NCBI GenBank assembly: GCA_017963875.1
Contig: JAGCTA010000506.1
Location: 1-16,402, forward strand
Direction of reading: 5' to 3'
Length of the DNA: 16,402 bases
Source of the DNA: Victivallales bacterium
Lineage (GTDB): Bacteria > Verrucomicrobiota > Lentisphaeria > Oligosphaerales > Oligosphaeraceae
Shown: positions 7,339 to 15,767 of the stretch, piece after piece
Layout of the letters: each line of letters starts with the position of its first letter
How positions within the stretch are numbered: position 1 is the first letter of the stretch
Notes under the pieces: model-generated
The model's input: the letters and a program-made list of their open reading frames with translations, nothing else
Database searches by the model: none
Told to the model about the DNA's origin: nothing
Made by a program: the position numbers and the translations under genes

Positions 7339-9894
7339 TCATGGCAGGGGAGCATACCCAGAAAGTTTTCTAAAATCATCCACTGGGCGCCTCTCCAGCC
7401 ATTCTTGCATAGGAGCAATCGGCCCGTCCAGAAGAAATCCAGTGACCATGGCTGCTGGTGCGATTGTCTCCCAAACGGTATATTCGCTGGAACCAACAGA
7501 ATAGGCCTCTATATTCGTCCAACGCCTCCATATCGGCCAGATTTTCCCTAATTCCTTCTTGCGTTCTTTTCCATTAATGCCTTCTCTAGGCAATAGACTC
7601 AGATTCAAGCCTTTGAAATTCATCATCTTGTTTTCTGGATAAGACAGACTATGGACAAGCGAGCAATCCTGATGCTCAAGATAGAAAATGTTGCGGTAAG
7701 GCGTTATGCCAGGAACAAACTCCGCTATTCCATCTGCATAACTTGTCAAATCCAGAAACCTGACGGGATAGACGGTACCAAGGCCGCTTGTCATCGTCAT
7801 TCCCCACGGATTTGCGCCATTATGGAAATCATAGGCCAGATATGCCGCGTCCAAATAATCTTTTTCCCCTGTAATGACGTATGCTGCGATGAAATGGCAC
7901 GCCTTGCGCAATGGATGGAAGGTCCCCCAGCCCATGGTCCCGACCCAAGTGCCACGTGGCTCTTCCCATGCAATCCTATATGGATAATTCTCTTCCTGCC
8001 ACTTGATAAATAGACGCGCCTTACTTCTTATCTCCTTTTGACGGTTCTCCCGCCATCCGTCGTTCTTACCTCCAAAAATCTCGCGTTCAATCCAAATTAG
8101 AGGCGACCATCCCCATGAGTATTTCCTTATGGATGCCATAACTTCATCTTTATTGTAATGATTATCGTATGAAGGGTCATTGAACAGTATCGACAAATTG
8201 AATCCAGCCTTGACATAATACTCCGCTGGAAGATTTGGAGACTCATAGAAGACCAATCGACAAGGTTCCTTTTTTTCCTTTGTGTACTTATATTCACGCC
8301 GTTTGGCATTGGCTGGATTTACTGCATAATCCCATGCTTTTTTTGCGGAATCGCGATATGTTTCAGATAGACTTGGCTTGCCTGCCTTCAGAAGCGCCAA
8401 CGCCAGTTCAGAAGCCGTCGCTGCATAGATGATGCTGCTTCTGCGTGTGGCGCATGACAGATAATACGTCAGTTTCTCATCACTGGGCAGGCCATCTCTG
8501 CTATTTGGATGTCTTGTGGTTTCAACCCATCCGCTGACTCCGCCATCCTCCTGCTGGCTGTCCAGAAGATGCTTTAGCCCCCAGCATGCCTCATCAAGGA
8601 TATCGGGGATGCCATTGCCGCTTTCTGGAATGTTCAATTGTCCGTCCGTAAAATTGCCAGGCCGCAACATATAGACAGCCGACAAGCCGCAGACGATTTC
8701 CAAATGCACCTGTCTGCGGTCACAATCCGCCGCATCATGCCATCCGCCTGGCAGATGCAACACTTCAGTACAATCATCTGCGTTGGCTCTAATTAATGTG
8801 AACCGATTGACAGGAATGGACTTAATGTCACTTTCATAAAATCCGAACTTCCTACTAGAATCCTTATTTTCCGAATAGGCGCTCTCATCAGGAGGAAATG
8901 TCCCACGACGTATCTGCGCATGGCATTCTGGGCAAATCCAATGCGTATAAGGTTCTGTTTTGGCAATGCCGCATCTCTTGTGGTACAGGCCTCTAGCGTG
9001 AATAAAAAAGGACTCCGCCATGCCACGGCTGTCAATCCTGAAGTTTTCAGAACGCCCCAAGGACGGCACTCGAAGAAAATATGTCCCTGGAGTCTTAACC
9101 CTTGAGAAACGCAGTTCGGCGACTTCCTCGCCTGTAAACGGCACCCCGTCGCCTGTAACGGGATCCTGCATCCTGGCTTTGACCTTTCCCGTATGAACGA
9201 CAGCGCCTGTCACCGCATCGCACAATTCAAATGGCTTCCCGAAATAAGGTTTCATCGGGAAAGCGCCAGCCGTTCCTTGCCATCCCCCCAGATAAGCGAA
9301 CTTCAAACGAGCAGAAGGTACATAGCCCACCTGGTTGAACTTGAACAACGGCGTCGGGGTCTCTATAGAATAGCGAAACTCCACGTTTTCCCCTGTCGGA
9401 AGTCCAATATTCACTTTTTCACCTTCTGCCAGGGGGCGATTCAATGTCAGGAAGACAAAATGCGCCACTAGTGCATTGTACGTATAGACCATCTTCCCTG
9501 AATTGTCAGGGAACGCCGCCTGCCCTGTCGAACTAAACCAATAGCCGAGTTTTTCTATGCCCAAAGGACGTTCATCATTCGATTTCAATAGATATTCATT
9601 CTGCTTTTGAAGGCTCCGCACGATTTCTGGACGGTACTCTCCAATGACTTCTGTCGCTGAAATGCTGAACTGATAGTCAATCGACCAAACAGGCTCATGT
9701 TTCCTCATGCCTTTGCAGCGTTCCTTCCAACGTTGCTGGAATTTTCTTTGAAGCGCTTCGTAGTAATCGCCCGTCAACGCCAAATGCGATGAATCCAAGG
9801 CAACACATTTCCATTCCCCCTGCGCATCGCCTGGAAGTGCACCAAAGACCTTGATGGAGAAAAAAAACAAACTAACCAATACTAATTGTTTCAT
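7339..9894 (-). CDS. Secreted glycoside hydrolase family 9 glycanase
   Basis: This 851-residue protein begins with a signal peptide (hydrophobic 3-18, cleavage probably after VFG at 18). A 160-residue N-terminal extension of unknown type follows, then a CelD_N-type Ig-like domain (about 183-288, starting FNQVGYVP) and a GH9 (alpha/alpha)6 barrel to the end. GH9 landmarks are LPGGWHDAADC (D387 and D390, catalytic base pair), ESGNGIPDILDEACWGL (424-440), HNGANPWGMTMTSGLG (691-706) and SSEYTVWE (E804, catalytic acid). HKRCG...CPECH (305-325) matches the Cys/His region that carries structural zinc in CelD-type enzymes. GH9 enzymes are inverting endo- or exo-glucanases and related glycanases. Among assembly genes it may trim, release or edit the exported polymer, rather than digest food cellulose. 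No Shine-Dalgarno is evident, but the signal peptide fixes the start. Confidence 0.92.
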   Translation of the reverse strand: MKQLVLVSLFFFSIKVFGALPGDAQGEWKCVALDSSHLALTGDYYEALQRKFQQRWKERCKGMRKHEPVWSIDYQFSISATEVIGEYRPEIVRSLQKQNEYLLKSNDERPLGIEKLGYWFSSTGQAAFPDNSGKMVYTYNALVAHFVFLTLNRPLAEGEKVNIGLPTGENVEFRYSIETPTPLFKFNQVGYVPSARLKFAYLGGWQGTAGAFPMKPYFGKPFELCDAVTGAVVHTGKVKARMQDPVTGDGVPFTGEEVAELRFSRVKTPGTYFLRVPSLGRSENFRIDSRGMAESFFIHARGLYHKRCGIAKTEPYTHWICPECHAQIRRGTFPPDESAYSENKDSSRKFGFYESDIKSIPVNRFTLIRANADDCTEVLHLPGGWHDAADCDRRQVHLEIVCGLSAVYMLRPGNFTDGQLNIPESGNGIPDILDEACWGLKHLLDSQQEDGGVSGWVETTRHPNSRDGLPSDEKLTYYLSCATRRSSIIYAATASELALALLKAGKPSLSETYRDSAKKAWDYAVNPANAKRREYKYTKEKKEPCRLVFYESPNLPAEYYVKAGFNLSILFNDPSYDNHYNKDEVMASIRKYSWGWSPLIWIEREIFGGKNDGWRENRQKEIRSKARLFIKWQEENYPYRIAWEEPRGTWVGTMGWGTFHPLRKACHFIAAYVITGEKDYLDAAYLAYDFHNGANPWGMTMTSGLGTVYPVRFLDLTSYADGIAEFVPGITPYRNIFYLEHQDCSLVHSLSYPENKMMNFKGLNLSLLPREGINGKERKKELGKIWPIWRRWTNIEAYSVGSSEYTVWETIAPAAMVTGFLLDGPIAPMQEWLERRPVDDFRKLSGYAPLP

Positions 9895-9992
9895 CGTATT
9901 TCAATCAATGGGTCCCTTGTACCCCGCATCCTTCCATCTAGTGAATAATGAGTTATTGTTCGTTGACTGGTAAAACAGATGCATCATCCTTT

Positions 9993-11360
9993 TTACGCAA
10001 TGCATACGGTTGCCCCGTCATATTCCTCTTTCTGGAGTGTTCCCAAGCGTTTTTCTTTTTCTTTTATTTCAATTTGCTTCATTATGGTGCCAAGAGCAGC
10101 CAATAATGCGAAGCAAATCATAAGTTGCATGAAATTGATCTGCTGCTTCAAAACCCATTCAAGCACCGACTGCGAGTAAATGCTTGACAAACCTCCCAGC
10201 AACCCTGCTGGAAGGAAAAAATACTTTGTCTTTTGCGTTTTGAAAACGAGTATGAAAGCCTTTGTCCAATAAAAGAAAAACCATGCAAGAAGCAAAACGA
10301 GTGCTGGAATGCCGCATTCCGCCGCAACCAGCAGGTAGATGGTCTCGACAATTCCATTTCTTTGACCTTCTTCGTAAGCGAAATCCTTTAATGGCTCTCC
10401 GTATGTATAGGGATAGTTGATTTTTATACCCCAATTATTAAGTCCGACTCCCAGCATCGGTTCATCTTCAATCATGTTTTTGGCAGCCTGCGCCAACTCT
10501 ATACGAGTATTTCCAGACTGTGGTGATGCGGTCTCAAACCTTTCAATGATCCGTGGAATGCTCAAAAGGACTCCCAAAATGCCAAATACAACCAAAGGCA
10601 TCGTCAAAAACATTTTTCGCGGTTTGACATTGAGCAACAGGCAAACCGTGCCCGTTATCGCGCAGCCAAATGGGTAACAGGCAATGGCACCACGAGAATA
10701 TGTCCTGAAGACACAAGCGGAAGCCATCAGAAACAGCATAAGAAGTTTCATTGAATGTCGATCTGAAACTATATACCTTGCAAGGCAAAGTGTTCCAAGA
10801 ACAGTCAAGTACATGGACATGCTGTTCTGATGGGGGAAAAAGGACCTCACCTGCCATATTCCGCTCACATGCTCTTTGACTACCCAAAGGAATGCAACGA
10901 TGACTATGATGTCCAATCCTATAAATACTATTTTGAAATCGCGAGTCTTAACAACATAGTTATAGATGGTGATGAAAAGAAGATACATCATCATCATCTT
11001 CCAGAGTTCAAAAAAGGAAAAAAGGCTTTTCGCAGCATTCGTGAAAGACATCAGCGACATGATGAAATACATCAGATAGATTTTGCTGCCCCAGTCGGGA
11101 AATAAACTGGGCTTTCCCCATCGGATGATGGTTGTCATGAAGATTGAAAAGGCAACCAGATATATAACCGAAATCTCTAGACCGCGTGAAGTTCCACGAT
11201 ACCATTCATGCGAGATGAAATTGATTGACACTTGCTCAAAAACAATGATCGGCAGTACCAATCCCAGCATCGCATAACGCATAAAGCGTATGTTGCTGCA
11301 AAACATGACAATCATGGGAATGACCCCGATGACCACCATTGAAAATATCACGTATTTCAT
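9993..11360 (-). CDS. O-antigen polymerase/ligase family protein (Wzy/WaaL-like)
   Basis: A polytopic membrane protein (455 residues) with about ten to twelve hydrophobic segments from residue 4 to about 425. It carries the Wzy_C signature: SFFPHQNSMSMY (174-184) before the long loop, TYSRGA (220-225) and, in the periplasmic loop, NTRIELAQAAKNMIEDEPMLGVGLNNW (shortened family form R...P..G.G.N), followed by the VETIYLLVAAECGIPAL helix. The family joins or ligates undecaprenyl-linked glycans in the periplasm; beside wzz and wza a polymerase role is likeliest. ATG 11360 was chosen because the first transmembrane helix begins there. A GTG at 11417 overlaps the upstream stop as TAGTG and would add 19 polar residues. 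Neither start has a strong Shine-Dalgarno. The close join to the export gene indicates one transcript. Confidence 0.88.
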   Translation of the reverse strand: MKYVIFSMVVIGVIPMIVMFCSNIRFMRYAMLGLVLPIIVFEQVSINFISHEWYRGTSRGLEISVIYLVAFSIFMTTIIRWGKPSLFPDWGSKIYLMYFIMSLMSFTNAAKSLFSFFELWKMMMMYLLFITIYNYVVKTRDFKIVFIGLDIIVIVAFLWVVKEHVSGIWQVRSFFPHQNSMSMYLTVLGTLCLARYIVSDRHSMKLLMLFLMASACVFRTYSRGAIACYPFGCAITGTVCLLLNVKPRKMFLTMPLVVFGILGVLLSIPRIIERFETASPQSGNTRIELAQAAKNMIEDEPMLGVGLNNWGIKINYPYTYGEPLKDFAYEEGQRNGIVETIYLLVAAECGIPALVLLLAWFFFYWTKAFILVFKTQKTKYFFLPAGLLGGLSSIYSQSVLEWVLKQQINFMQLMICFALLAALGTIMKQIEIKEKEKRLGTLQKEEYDGATVCIA

Positions 11361-11416
11361 AATCCCAGTTTCCACATCAAGTGGATGCCCTGGCGCACTC
11401 CCCTTGAATGGTGCCA

Positions 11417-12508
11417 CTAATGATATGTATCATACACTCGATAAGGTGAAATAAGCGTGTTCATCAACTGTCCCGTTGGCAGAATCTTCCGCACAAACAC
11501 ATTGTATTCGGAAGCATTGTCATGCGGGACATAGACAAAGTCCCCGCTCTGCAAAAACACATTGGGCTTCGTGCCACGAAGAATGCCGTCAATGTCAACC
11601 CGATACAATGTCGGATTATCCGTCCCACCACGGATGATAATTGCATGGGACCAATGCGTCTCTCGAAGCCCGCCACCTGTTGTCAACAATTCCAGAATAC
11701 CAAGGTTTTTATCCCAAATACGCTTATGTGGGCGACCGACATCCCCTATGAGACATACCATGGATTCCGAACGCACAGCAATATATATGTAATCGCCCTT
11801 TCTCAACAGCAGATTATTGTTCATGTCACCTTCCTCAATGGCCTTTGAGAAATCAACAGGAAGCCTCGTCCCGTCTCTCATGAAATAGGAGTTTACCAAA
11901 TCTGCCGCGTCAAGGACCTGACCATCATAATACCTTGTTGATGATCCGCCCGCCTGTGCATACAAATCTGCAAGCCTCATGCTATTGGAAATAGTGTACA
12001 TGCCAGGCTTGGCACATGCGCCACTGATTGTCACTGTTTCGGAATGAATCTCTACAGGTGAAATTCCGACGACAGGACTGCGGATAAATTCCTCAAGAAG
12101 TTCCTCTATGTTCTTTGCCGCCTGCGCCAGTGTCTTCCCTGCGACCTGCACTTGTCCAAGAAACACCATGCCAATATAACCATCTGGAGTAACAACCATC
12201 TGTGATGTCAAATCGGGGTGGTTATAGACGATTATTTTGATGGTATCACCCGCATTGATGGTATATGGGTCAAGTTCCCTTTCATTCTGTTCAATCAATT
12301 TCTCCATATTTACCTCTTGTTCCCCTTTTGTAACCCCGTGATCATCTATGATGTCACTTTTCAAGTCCGCGATATCGGGGAATTCCATATAATTTCCCGT
12401 CATGCGGTCTGAATAGCATCCTGATAAAACAAGCAATGTCATCACGGAAACAATGACGGCAATGCCTTTTGCAAAAGCCTGCCGCCACTGTCCAAATTCC
12501 TTATTCAT
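11417..12508 (-). CDS. Wza-like polysaccharide export outer-membrane lipoprotein
   Basis: The product is an outer-membrane polysaccharide export protein. A lipoprotein signal (hydrophobic stretch ending LLVLSGC) places the lipidated Cys at residue 31 from the chosen ATG. The Poly_export domain starts DPYTINAGDTIKIIVYNH and is followed by LDPYT-type strands and SPVVGISPVEIHSE. Two SLBB-like beta-grasp segments follow, around TISGACAKPGMYTI and CLIGDVGRPHKRI. Such proteins oligomerise into the channel that carries the chain across the outer membrane and docks with the Wzz partner encoded just upstream. ATG 12508 gives a normal-length signal peptide; ATG 12532 has a distant AGGA and adds eight residues; ATG 12625 would overlap the wzz end. 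The stop overlaps the GTG of the polymerase frame by one base. Confidence in the family is high and in the exact start moderate. Confidence 0.92.
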   Translation of the reverse strand: MNKEFGQWRQAFAKGIAVIVSVMTLLVLSGCYSDRMTGNYMEFPDIADLKSDIIDDHGVTKGEQEVNMEKLIEQNERELDPYTINAGDTIKIIVYNHPDLTSQMVVTPDGYIGMVFLGQVQVAGKTLAQAAKNIEELLEEFIRSPVVGISPVEIHSETVTISGACAKPGMYTISNSMRLADLYAQAGGSSTRYYDGQVLDAADLVNSYFMRDGTRLPVDFSKAIEEGDMNNNLLLRKGDYIYIAVRSESMVCLIGDVGRPHKRIWDKNLGILELLTTGGGLRETHWSHAIIIRGGTDNPTLYRVDIDGILRGTKPNVFLQSGDFVYVPHDNASEYNVFVRKILPTGQLMNTLISPYRVYDTYH

Positions 12509-12580
12509 GAAAAACAGATGCAAATATTCCATAGTAGTATGACTTTTCCTGTTTTTTGTTCCAACACTGGTAACACCATG

Positions 12581-12604
12581 CATGCCACGGGAATTCGCGG
12601 CATG
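12581..12604 (-). other. Hairpin between the wzz-like and wza-like genes
   Basis: CATGCC pairs with GGCATG (6 bp), continued after one mismatch by CG/CG around a GGAATT loop. It lies between the wzz stop at 12612 and the wza start. No U-run follows on the minus strand, so it is more likely an mRNA processing, stabilising or differential-expression element than a terminator. Confidence 0.4.
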
Positions 12605-12611
12605 GCATCTG

Positions 12612-14582
12612 TCACGCATCAACATTGATGACTGCGGATATGTTGTGAGAATTCGTGGCTATCGTCATCATCGGCTTCCCAGTCTTATGCTGGTGCCGAA
12701 TAATGGCTCGTATCATGGAACGTTTTGTGTGCTTTACAGCGGCTAGAATTATCGAAGAATCACAGAATGTCAGCATCTGCTGCAAGAACACGCCTGAAAG
12801 GTCAAGGTTTTCGCGACGAGTTACGATTATCAAATCATAGGTGTTCCTCAATTCCTTGATATCGCTTTCAAGCATCTGAAGTTCAGACGGCGACAATGCG
12901 GAGATATTCTCTACTGGCAATGCCCCCTTCGAGCCTGAATAGGAAACCGCCGACAAATCAATGCTGTTAGACGGTGCTTCATAATTCATCGCTTCAACAA
13001 TGAATATTGACAAAAGCCGTTTGCCGCTCATCGCATAGTTCCACTCGAAGTTCTCAAGCAATTTGCTGCAGTAATTCACCCCAGGAAGAGCGCCAAGGAA
13101 AACAATTCCCCTGTTGCCGTTTTCCGTCTCGAAATTGTAGAAAATGCTATCATAGACCATTTTCTCCTCTTCTTCGGAATTGAATTTCCTCTTTTGTGAC
13201 AGCAACCGCCCCAGGTTTCTGAGTTCAGGGTAAAAAGCCAATTCTCCATCGACGATACGCCCGAAAGCAAGTTCCAGAGAAGACACGATGACCAGCAGGA
13301 ACGATGTCATGAGACAACTGAAAATGATCGCGCACACAATCATTTTCTGGCTAATCAGCGGCTCTTCCTTTGCAGTCACCGCAGATTCGACTTGCGTTAG
13401 GTCGTTCTTCATCGTCGCCTTCTGGTAATTGATATCGCTTGTCAGGTTTTCAAGGTCCTGCTGGGCAGAGGCCACAGCCGCACGCTGATGAGCCAGTTGC
13501 TTGCTCTTGGGAATCAACTCCTGCATCCTTTTGATTGTATCTTCCTCAACCCTGATTTCCCTTTCCAACGCCATCTTGTTTTCATTAAGCCTTTCCCAGG
13601 ACGCTGTATGGTTCCTTAATTCCTCATAGACCTTATCCAACTTGCTTAAGACCGCAGGATCAACGTCCGTGATATTATTGTCTTTCTTGAAATCATCGAA
13701 TTCCTTCTGTATTCCCGCGCGTTGCGCGAGTTTGGTAGTCAACCTTGGATTCTTTTCCGTATAAAGTTCCCGAAGCATCAGAATCTCCTTGTCCATCTTC
13801 TCCAATTCCGCCAAAAAGGCTTTGATTTTGGTTGCATGGACAAGCATGGCGGGATTGATTGCCTTCACAAGCGCCTCCTTGGCTTCCTTTAGCCCCTGAA
13901 CGCGTATCAACTGCACGTTGACATCAGACAGCGCCTCCTTGTGGGTTTTAATGGACTTGTTCAACCTGTCAAGTTCATTTTCGGGAGACTGCACGCCAAG
14001 ATTCAGCCCCAAATCCAAGTCTTCCTGCTCGATTTTCGCCAGCGAATCCTGAAGTTCCCTCCGCCTTATCTGAACAGTTTCTTCCCATCTTTCCAAATCC
14101 TTCGTCCGATATGCCACATATTCCCTCATGCATACATCTGAAAGCGTATTCGCCCTTTGGATCGCCTCTTTGCTTGTTGCCCCCTTTACTCCAAGATTAT
14201 AGACATTCGTCCGTTTTTTGTCCGCTTCAATGGAAACCATGTTCATCAGGGAAGATATCTCGCTGCTATTCATTCCAAGTTCTTCCGCCAGTTTGACAAT
14301 CGTCTGGCGACGCCGAATCAACTGCATGATCTGCCTGTCATCAACCGTCTTCACTTTTGAGGACGGCCTGGGATAGTACACTAATGTGACATGCGACTCA
14401 AAACGGTCTGTCGCCTTGAGACGGTACCGATAGATAAGATAAATCGAACCTGCCAACACCAGCGCAAAAAACAAAAACAAGAGGATCGCGTAACGCATAA
14501 GAATCATCTGGCCAAGTTTTCGCCAGAGAATCAAGCGCTCTTCCTGCTCCGTATCGCTTATGTCAAATGTTTCGTCAGTCAT
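12612..14582 (-). CDS. Wzz/GumC-like polysaccharide co-polymerase with degenerate BY-kinase domain
   Basis: The 656 residues show the layout of GumC/Wzz-BY-kinase fusions. TM1 is at about 31-51 and a Wzz domain follows. A large periplasmic region of coiled-coil heptads runs about 160-400, and TM2 is at about 414-435. The cytoplasmic C-terminal domain (440-656) follows the order of a BY-kinase fold. There NRGIVFLGALPGVNYCSK stands where Walker A (G-x4-GK-S/T) should be, LLSIFIVE where Walker A' (LLIDxD) should be, and YDLIIVT where Walker B (D-x-x-x-D) should be. All three lack the expected lysine or aspartates, and no C-terminal tyrosine cluster exists. It is therefore probably a pseudokinase that keeps a structural role in chain-length control. 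AGGA lies 10 bases before ATG 14582. The partner export protein follows directly. Confidence 0.88.
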   Translation of the reverse strand: MTDETFDISDTEQEERLILWRKLGQMILMRYAILLFLFFALVLAGSIYLIYRYRLKATDRFESHVTLVYYPRPSSKVKTVDDRQIMQLIRRRQTIVKLAEELGMNSSEISSLMNMVSIEADKKRTNVYNLGVKGATSKEAIQRANTLSDVCMREYVAYRTKDLERWEETVQIRRRELQDSLAKIEQEDLDLGLNLGVQSPENELDRLNKSIKTHKEALSDVNVQLIRVQGLKEAKEALVKAINPAMLVHATKIKAFLAELEKMDKEILMLRELYTEKNPRLTTKLAQRAGIQKEFDDFKKDNNITDVDPAVLSKLDKVYEELRNHTASWERLNENKMALEREIRVEEDTIKRMQELIPKSKQLAHQRAAVASAQQDLENLTSDINYQKATMKNDLTQVESAVTAKEEPLISQKMIVCAIIFSCLMTSFLLVIVSSLELAFGRIVDGELAFYPELRNLGRLLSQKRKFNSEEEEKMVYDSIFYNFETENGNRGIVFLGALPGVNYCSKLLENFEWNYAMSGKRLLSIFIVEAMNYEAPSNSIDLSAVSYSGSKGALPVENISALSPSELQMLESDIKELRNTYDLIIVTRRENLDLSGVFLQQMLTFCDSSIILAAVKHTKRSMIRAIIRHQHKTGKPMMTIATNSHNISAVINVDA

Positions 14583-14602
14583 ATTTCTCTCATCCTAATA
14601 AT

Positions 14603-14664
14603 CACTTCCCTCTCCTGTCAGCCACTTCCCTCACCTTATCAAATCTTTTTCTAAATCACTTCCC
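14603..14664 (-). repeat. Three spaced CACTTCCC direct repeats upstream of the wzz-like gene
   Basis: CACTTCCC occurs at 14603-14610, 14623-14630 and 14657-14664; on the coding strand this reads GGGAAGTG. The first and third copies extend as GGGAAGTGATT. Start-to-start distances are 20 and 34 bases, about two and three helical turns. The copies fill most of the 102-base gap between the stop at 14685 and ATG 14582. Such spacing suits an activator or repressor binding on one DNA face. The regulator is unknown, and no confident -35/-10 pair was found. Confidence 0.55.
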
Positions 14665-14684
14665 GTTTTTCTTTTGTTCTAAAC

Positions 14685-15767
14685 CTAATTAAATATTTTC
14701 CATCTCTTGAAAAGCCGTCGTTCCCGTCTTGGGAAATCCGTCGCGTTTTTAAGCAAACAGTATAGCCTGCCCAACAACAAGGCTTCTGGTGGCGTGAAGT
14801 TCAAGGTCAGCGCAGGCCATAGCGTTTTTGCACGGACACAATGCCGCGCCATTTGCCTGAACGTGCTTTCGCCATGCCTTCCGCAGGCTTTTTTTAAAGC
14901 CTTGCAGACTTCATCATCCGTCGTTTTTGAAACTTCGGCAACATGGCACACACTGTCGCACCAGAAATCCCGCAGTCCTCTCCAAACAACCAGAGAATTG
15001 CCTGGCAACTCTGTTGTTGGCAAGAACTTGAAATCAAGGGCATAATCGTACAATTTAATATAATCTTCAGGCAACCTAATTTCAATTGACAACTTATGAA
15101 AAATATCCTTTCGTTCCCTGGCAGTCCAGCCATAGACGCCTTTGCTCATCATAACCGCATCACCACTGCCCAGCGCGGCCTTATGGAGATTCCTCAATAT
15201 AAAACCTGTATCCGTCTGAGGAATAGGTGATGCTAATTTTTCCGATGCGAACAGCAATCCCATCCCTCTGTTCAGCAATAGGCGCAAAGCCTCTGAAAAG
15301 GGAAGGGCGGAAGCAGGACGTTCGGGAATGCAGTCCAGCAGACCAGGCTTACCGTAAACAAGGCAATGTCCGCGCCTCAGTTCCTGATACATGAGACGCG
15401 GCGAAAGCCGTGCCAGTTCCGAGGGAGTCTTCGCAGACGAGAAATCGACATCCAGTTCCAATTCTTCCGACCATTTGCGCGAAATACCCGTCAGACTGTC
15501 ATCGATTACACTGGCGCTGCCTTGGCCTTCCTCTCGTATCACAAAAAAATCCATGTCGTTGTACAGATGGGAAACGCCGTCCGCCGTGCGCAGGACACCG
15601 CCCTCGCCTCGGCCATAGCCCCCGCCGAGATAGACTCCCGCAAGATGCGGAGGGTCAATTTCCGCAATTTCCTTGCCGATGTTTTCCAAAGCGTCGGCAA
15701 GGCGTTTCTCAACAGCCGAATCGTTTACGGCAGTGAAACTACCATGAGTCCGGTCCTGGAATGACAT
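14685..15767 (-). CDS. Pol-beta-superfamily nucleotidyltransferase-like protein
   Basis: This 360-residue protein carries the nucleotidyltransferase signature in its N-terminal third: LGGGYGRGEGG (47-57, the hG-G/S phosphate loop), YNDMDFFV (D71, D73, first metal carboxylate pair) and ELELDVDF (D106 or D108, third carboxylate). This fits a pol-beta-fold enzyme that transfers a nucleotide, or a MNT/GlnE-like protein. The C-terminal 200 residues are helical, with GLRDFWCDSVCHVAE-type segments of unrecognised family, and may recognise the substrate. No signal peptide or membrane helix is seen. AGGAG 8 bases before ATG 15767 supports the start, which overlaps the preceding gene by 29 bases and so implies coupled translation. 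Role in polysaccharide synthesis is inferred only from context; nucleotidylation of a protein or sugar is possible. Confidence 0.7.
   Translation of the reverse strand: MSFQDRTHGSFTAVNDSAVEKRLADALENIGKEIAEIDPPHLAGVYLGGGYGRGEGGVLRTADGVSHLYNDMDFFVIREEGQGSASVIDDSLTGISRKWSEELELDVDFSSAKTPSELARLSPRLMYQELRRGHCLVYGKPGLLDCIPERPASALPFSEALRLLLNRGMGLLFASEKLASPIPQTDTGFILRNLHKAALGSGDAVMMSKGVYGWTARERKDIFHKLSIEIRLPEDYIKLYDYALDFKFLPTTELPGNSLVVWRGLRDFWCDSVCHVAEVSKTTDDEVCKALKKACGRHGESTFRQMARHCVRAKTLWPALTLNFTPPEALLLGRLYCLLKNATDFPRRERRLFKRWKIFN

Noticed and set aside
9895..9992. Possible terminator between the polymerase and GH9 genes
   Set aside because: Only 4-5 bp stems (AATAA/TTATT and GGGT/ACCC) are present, without a T-run on the minus strand.
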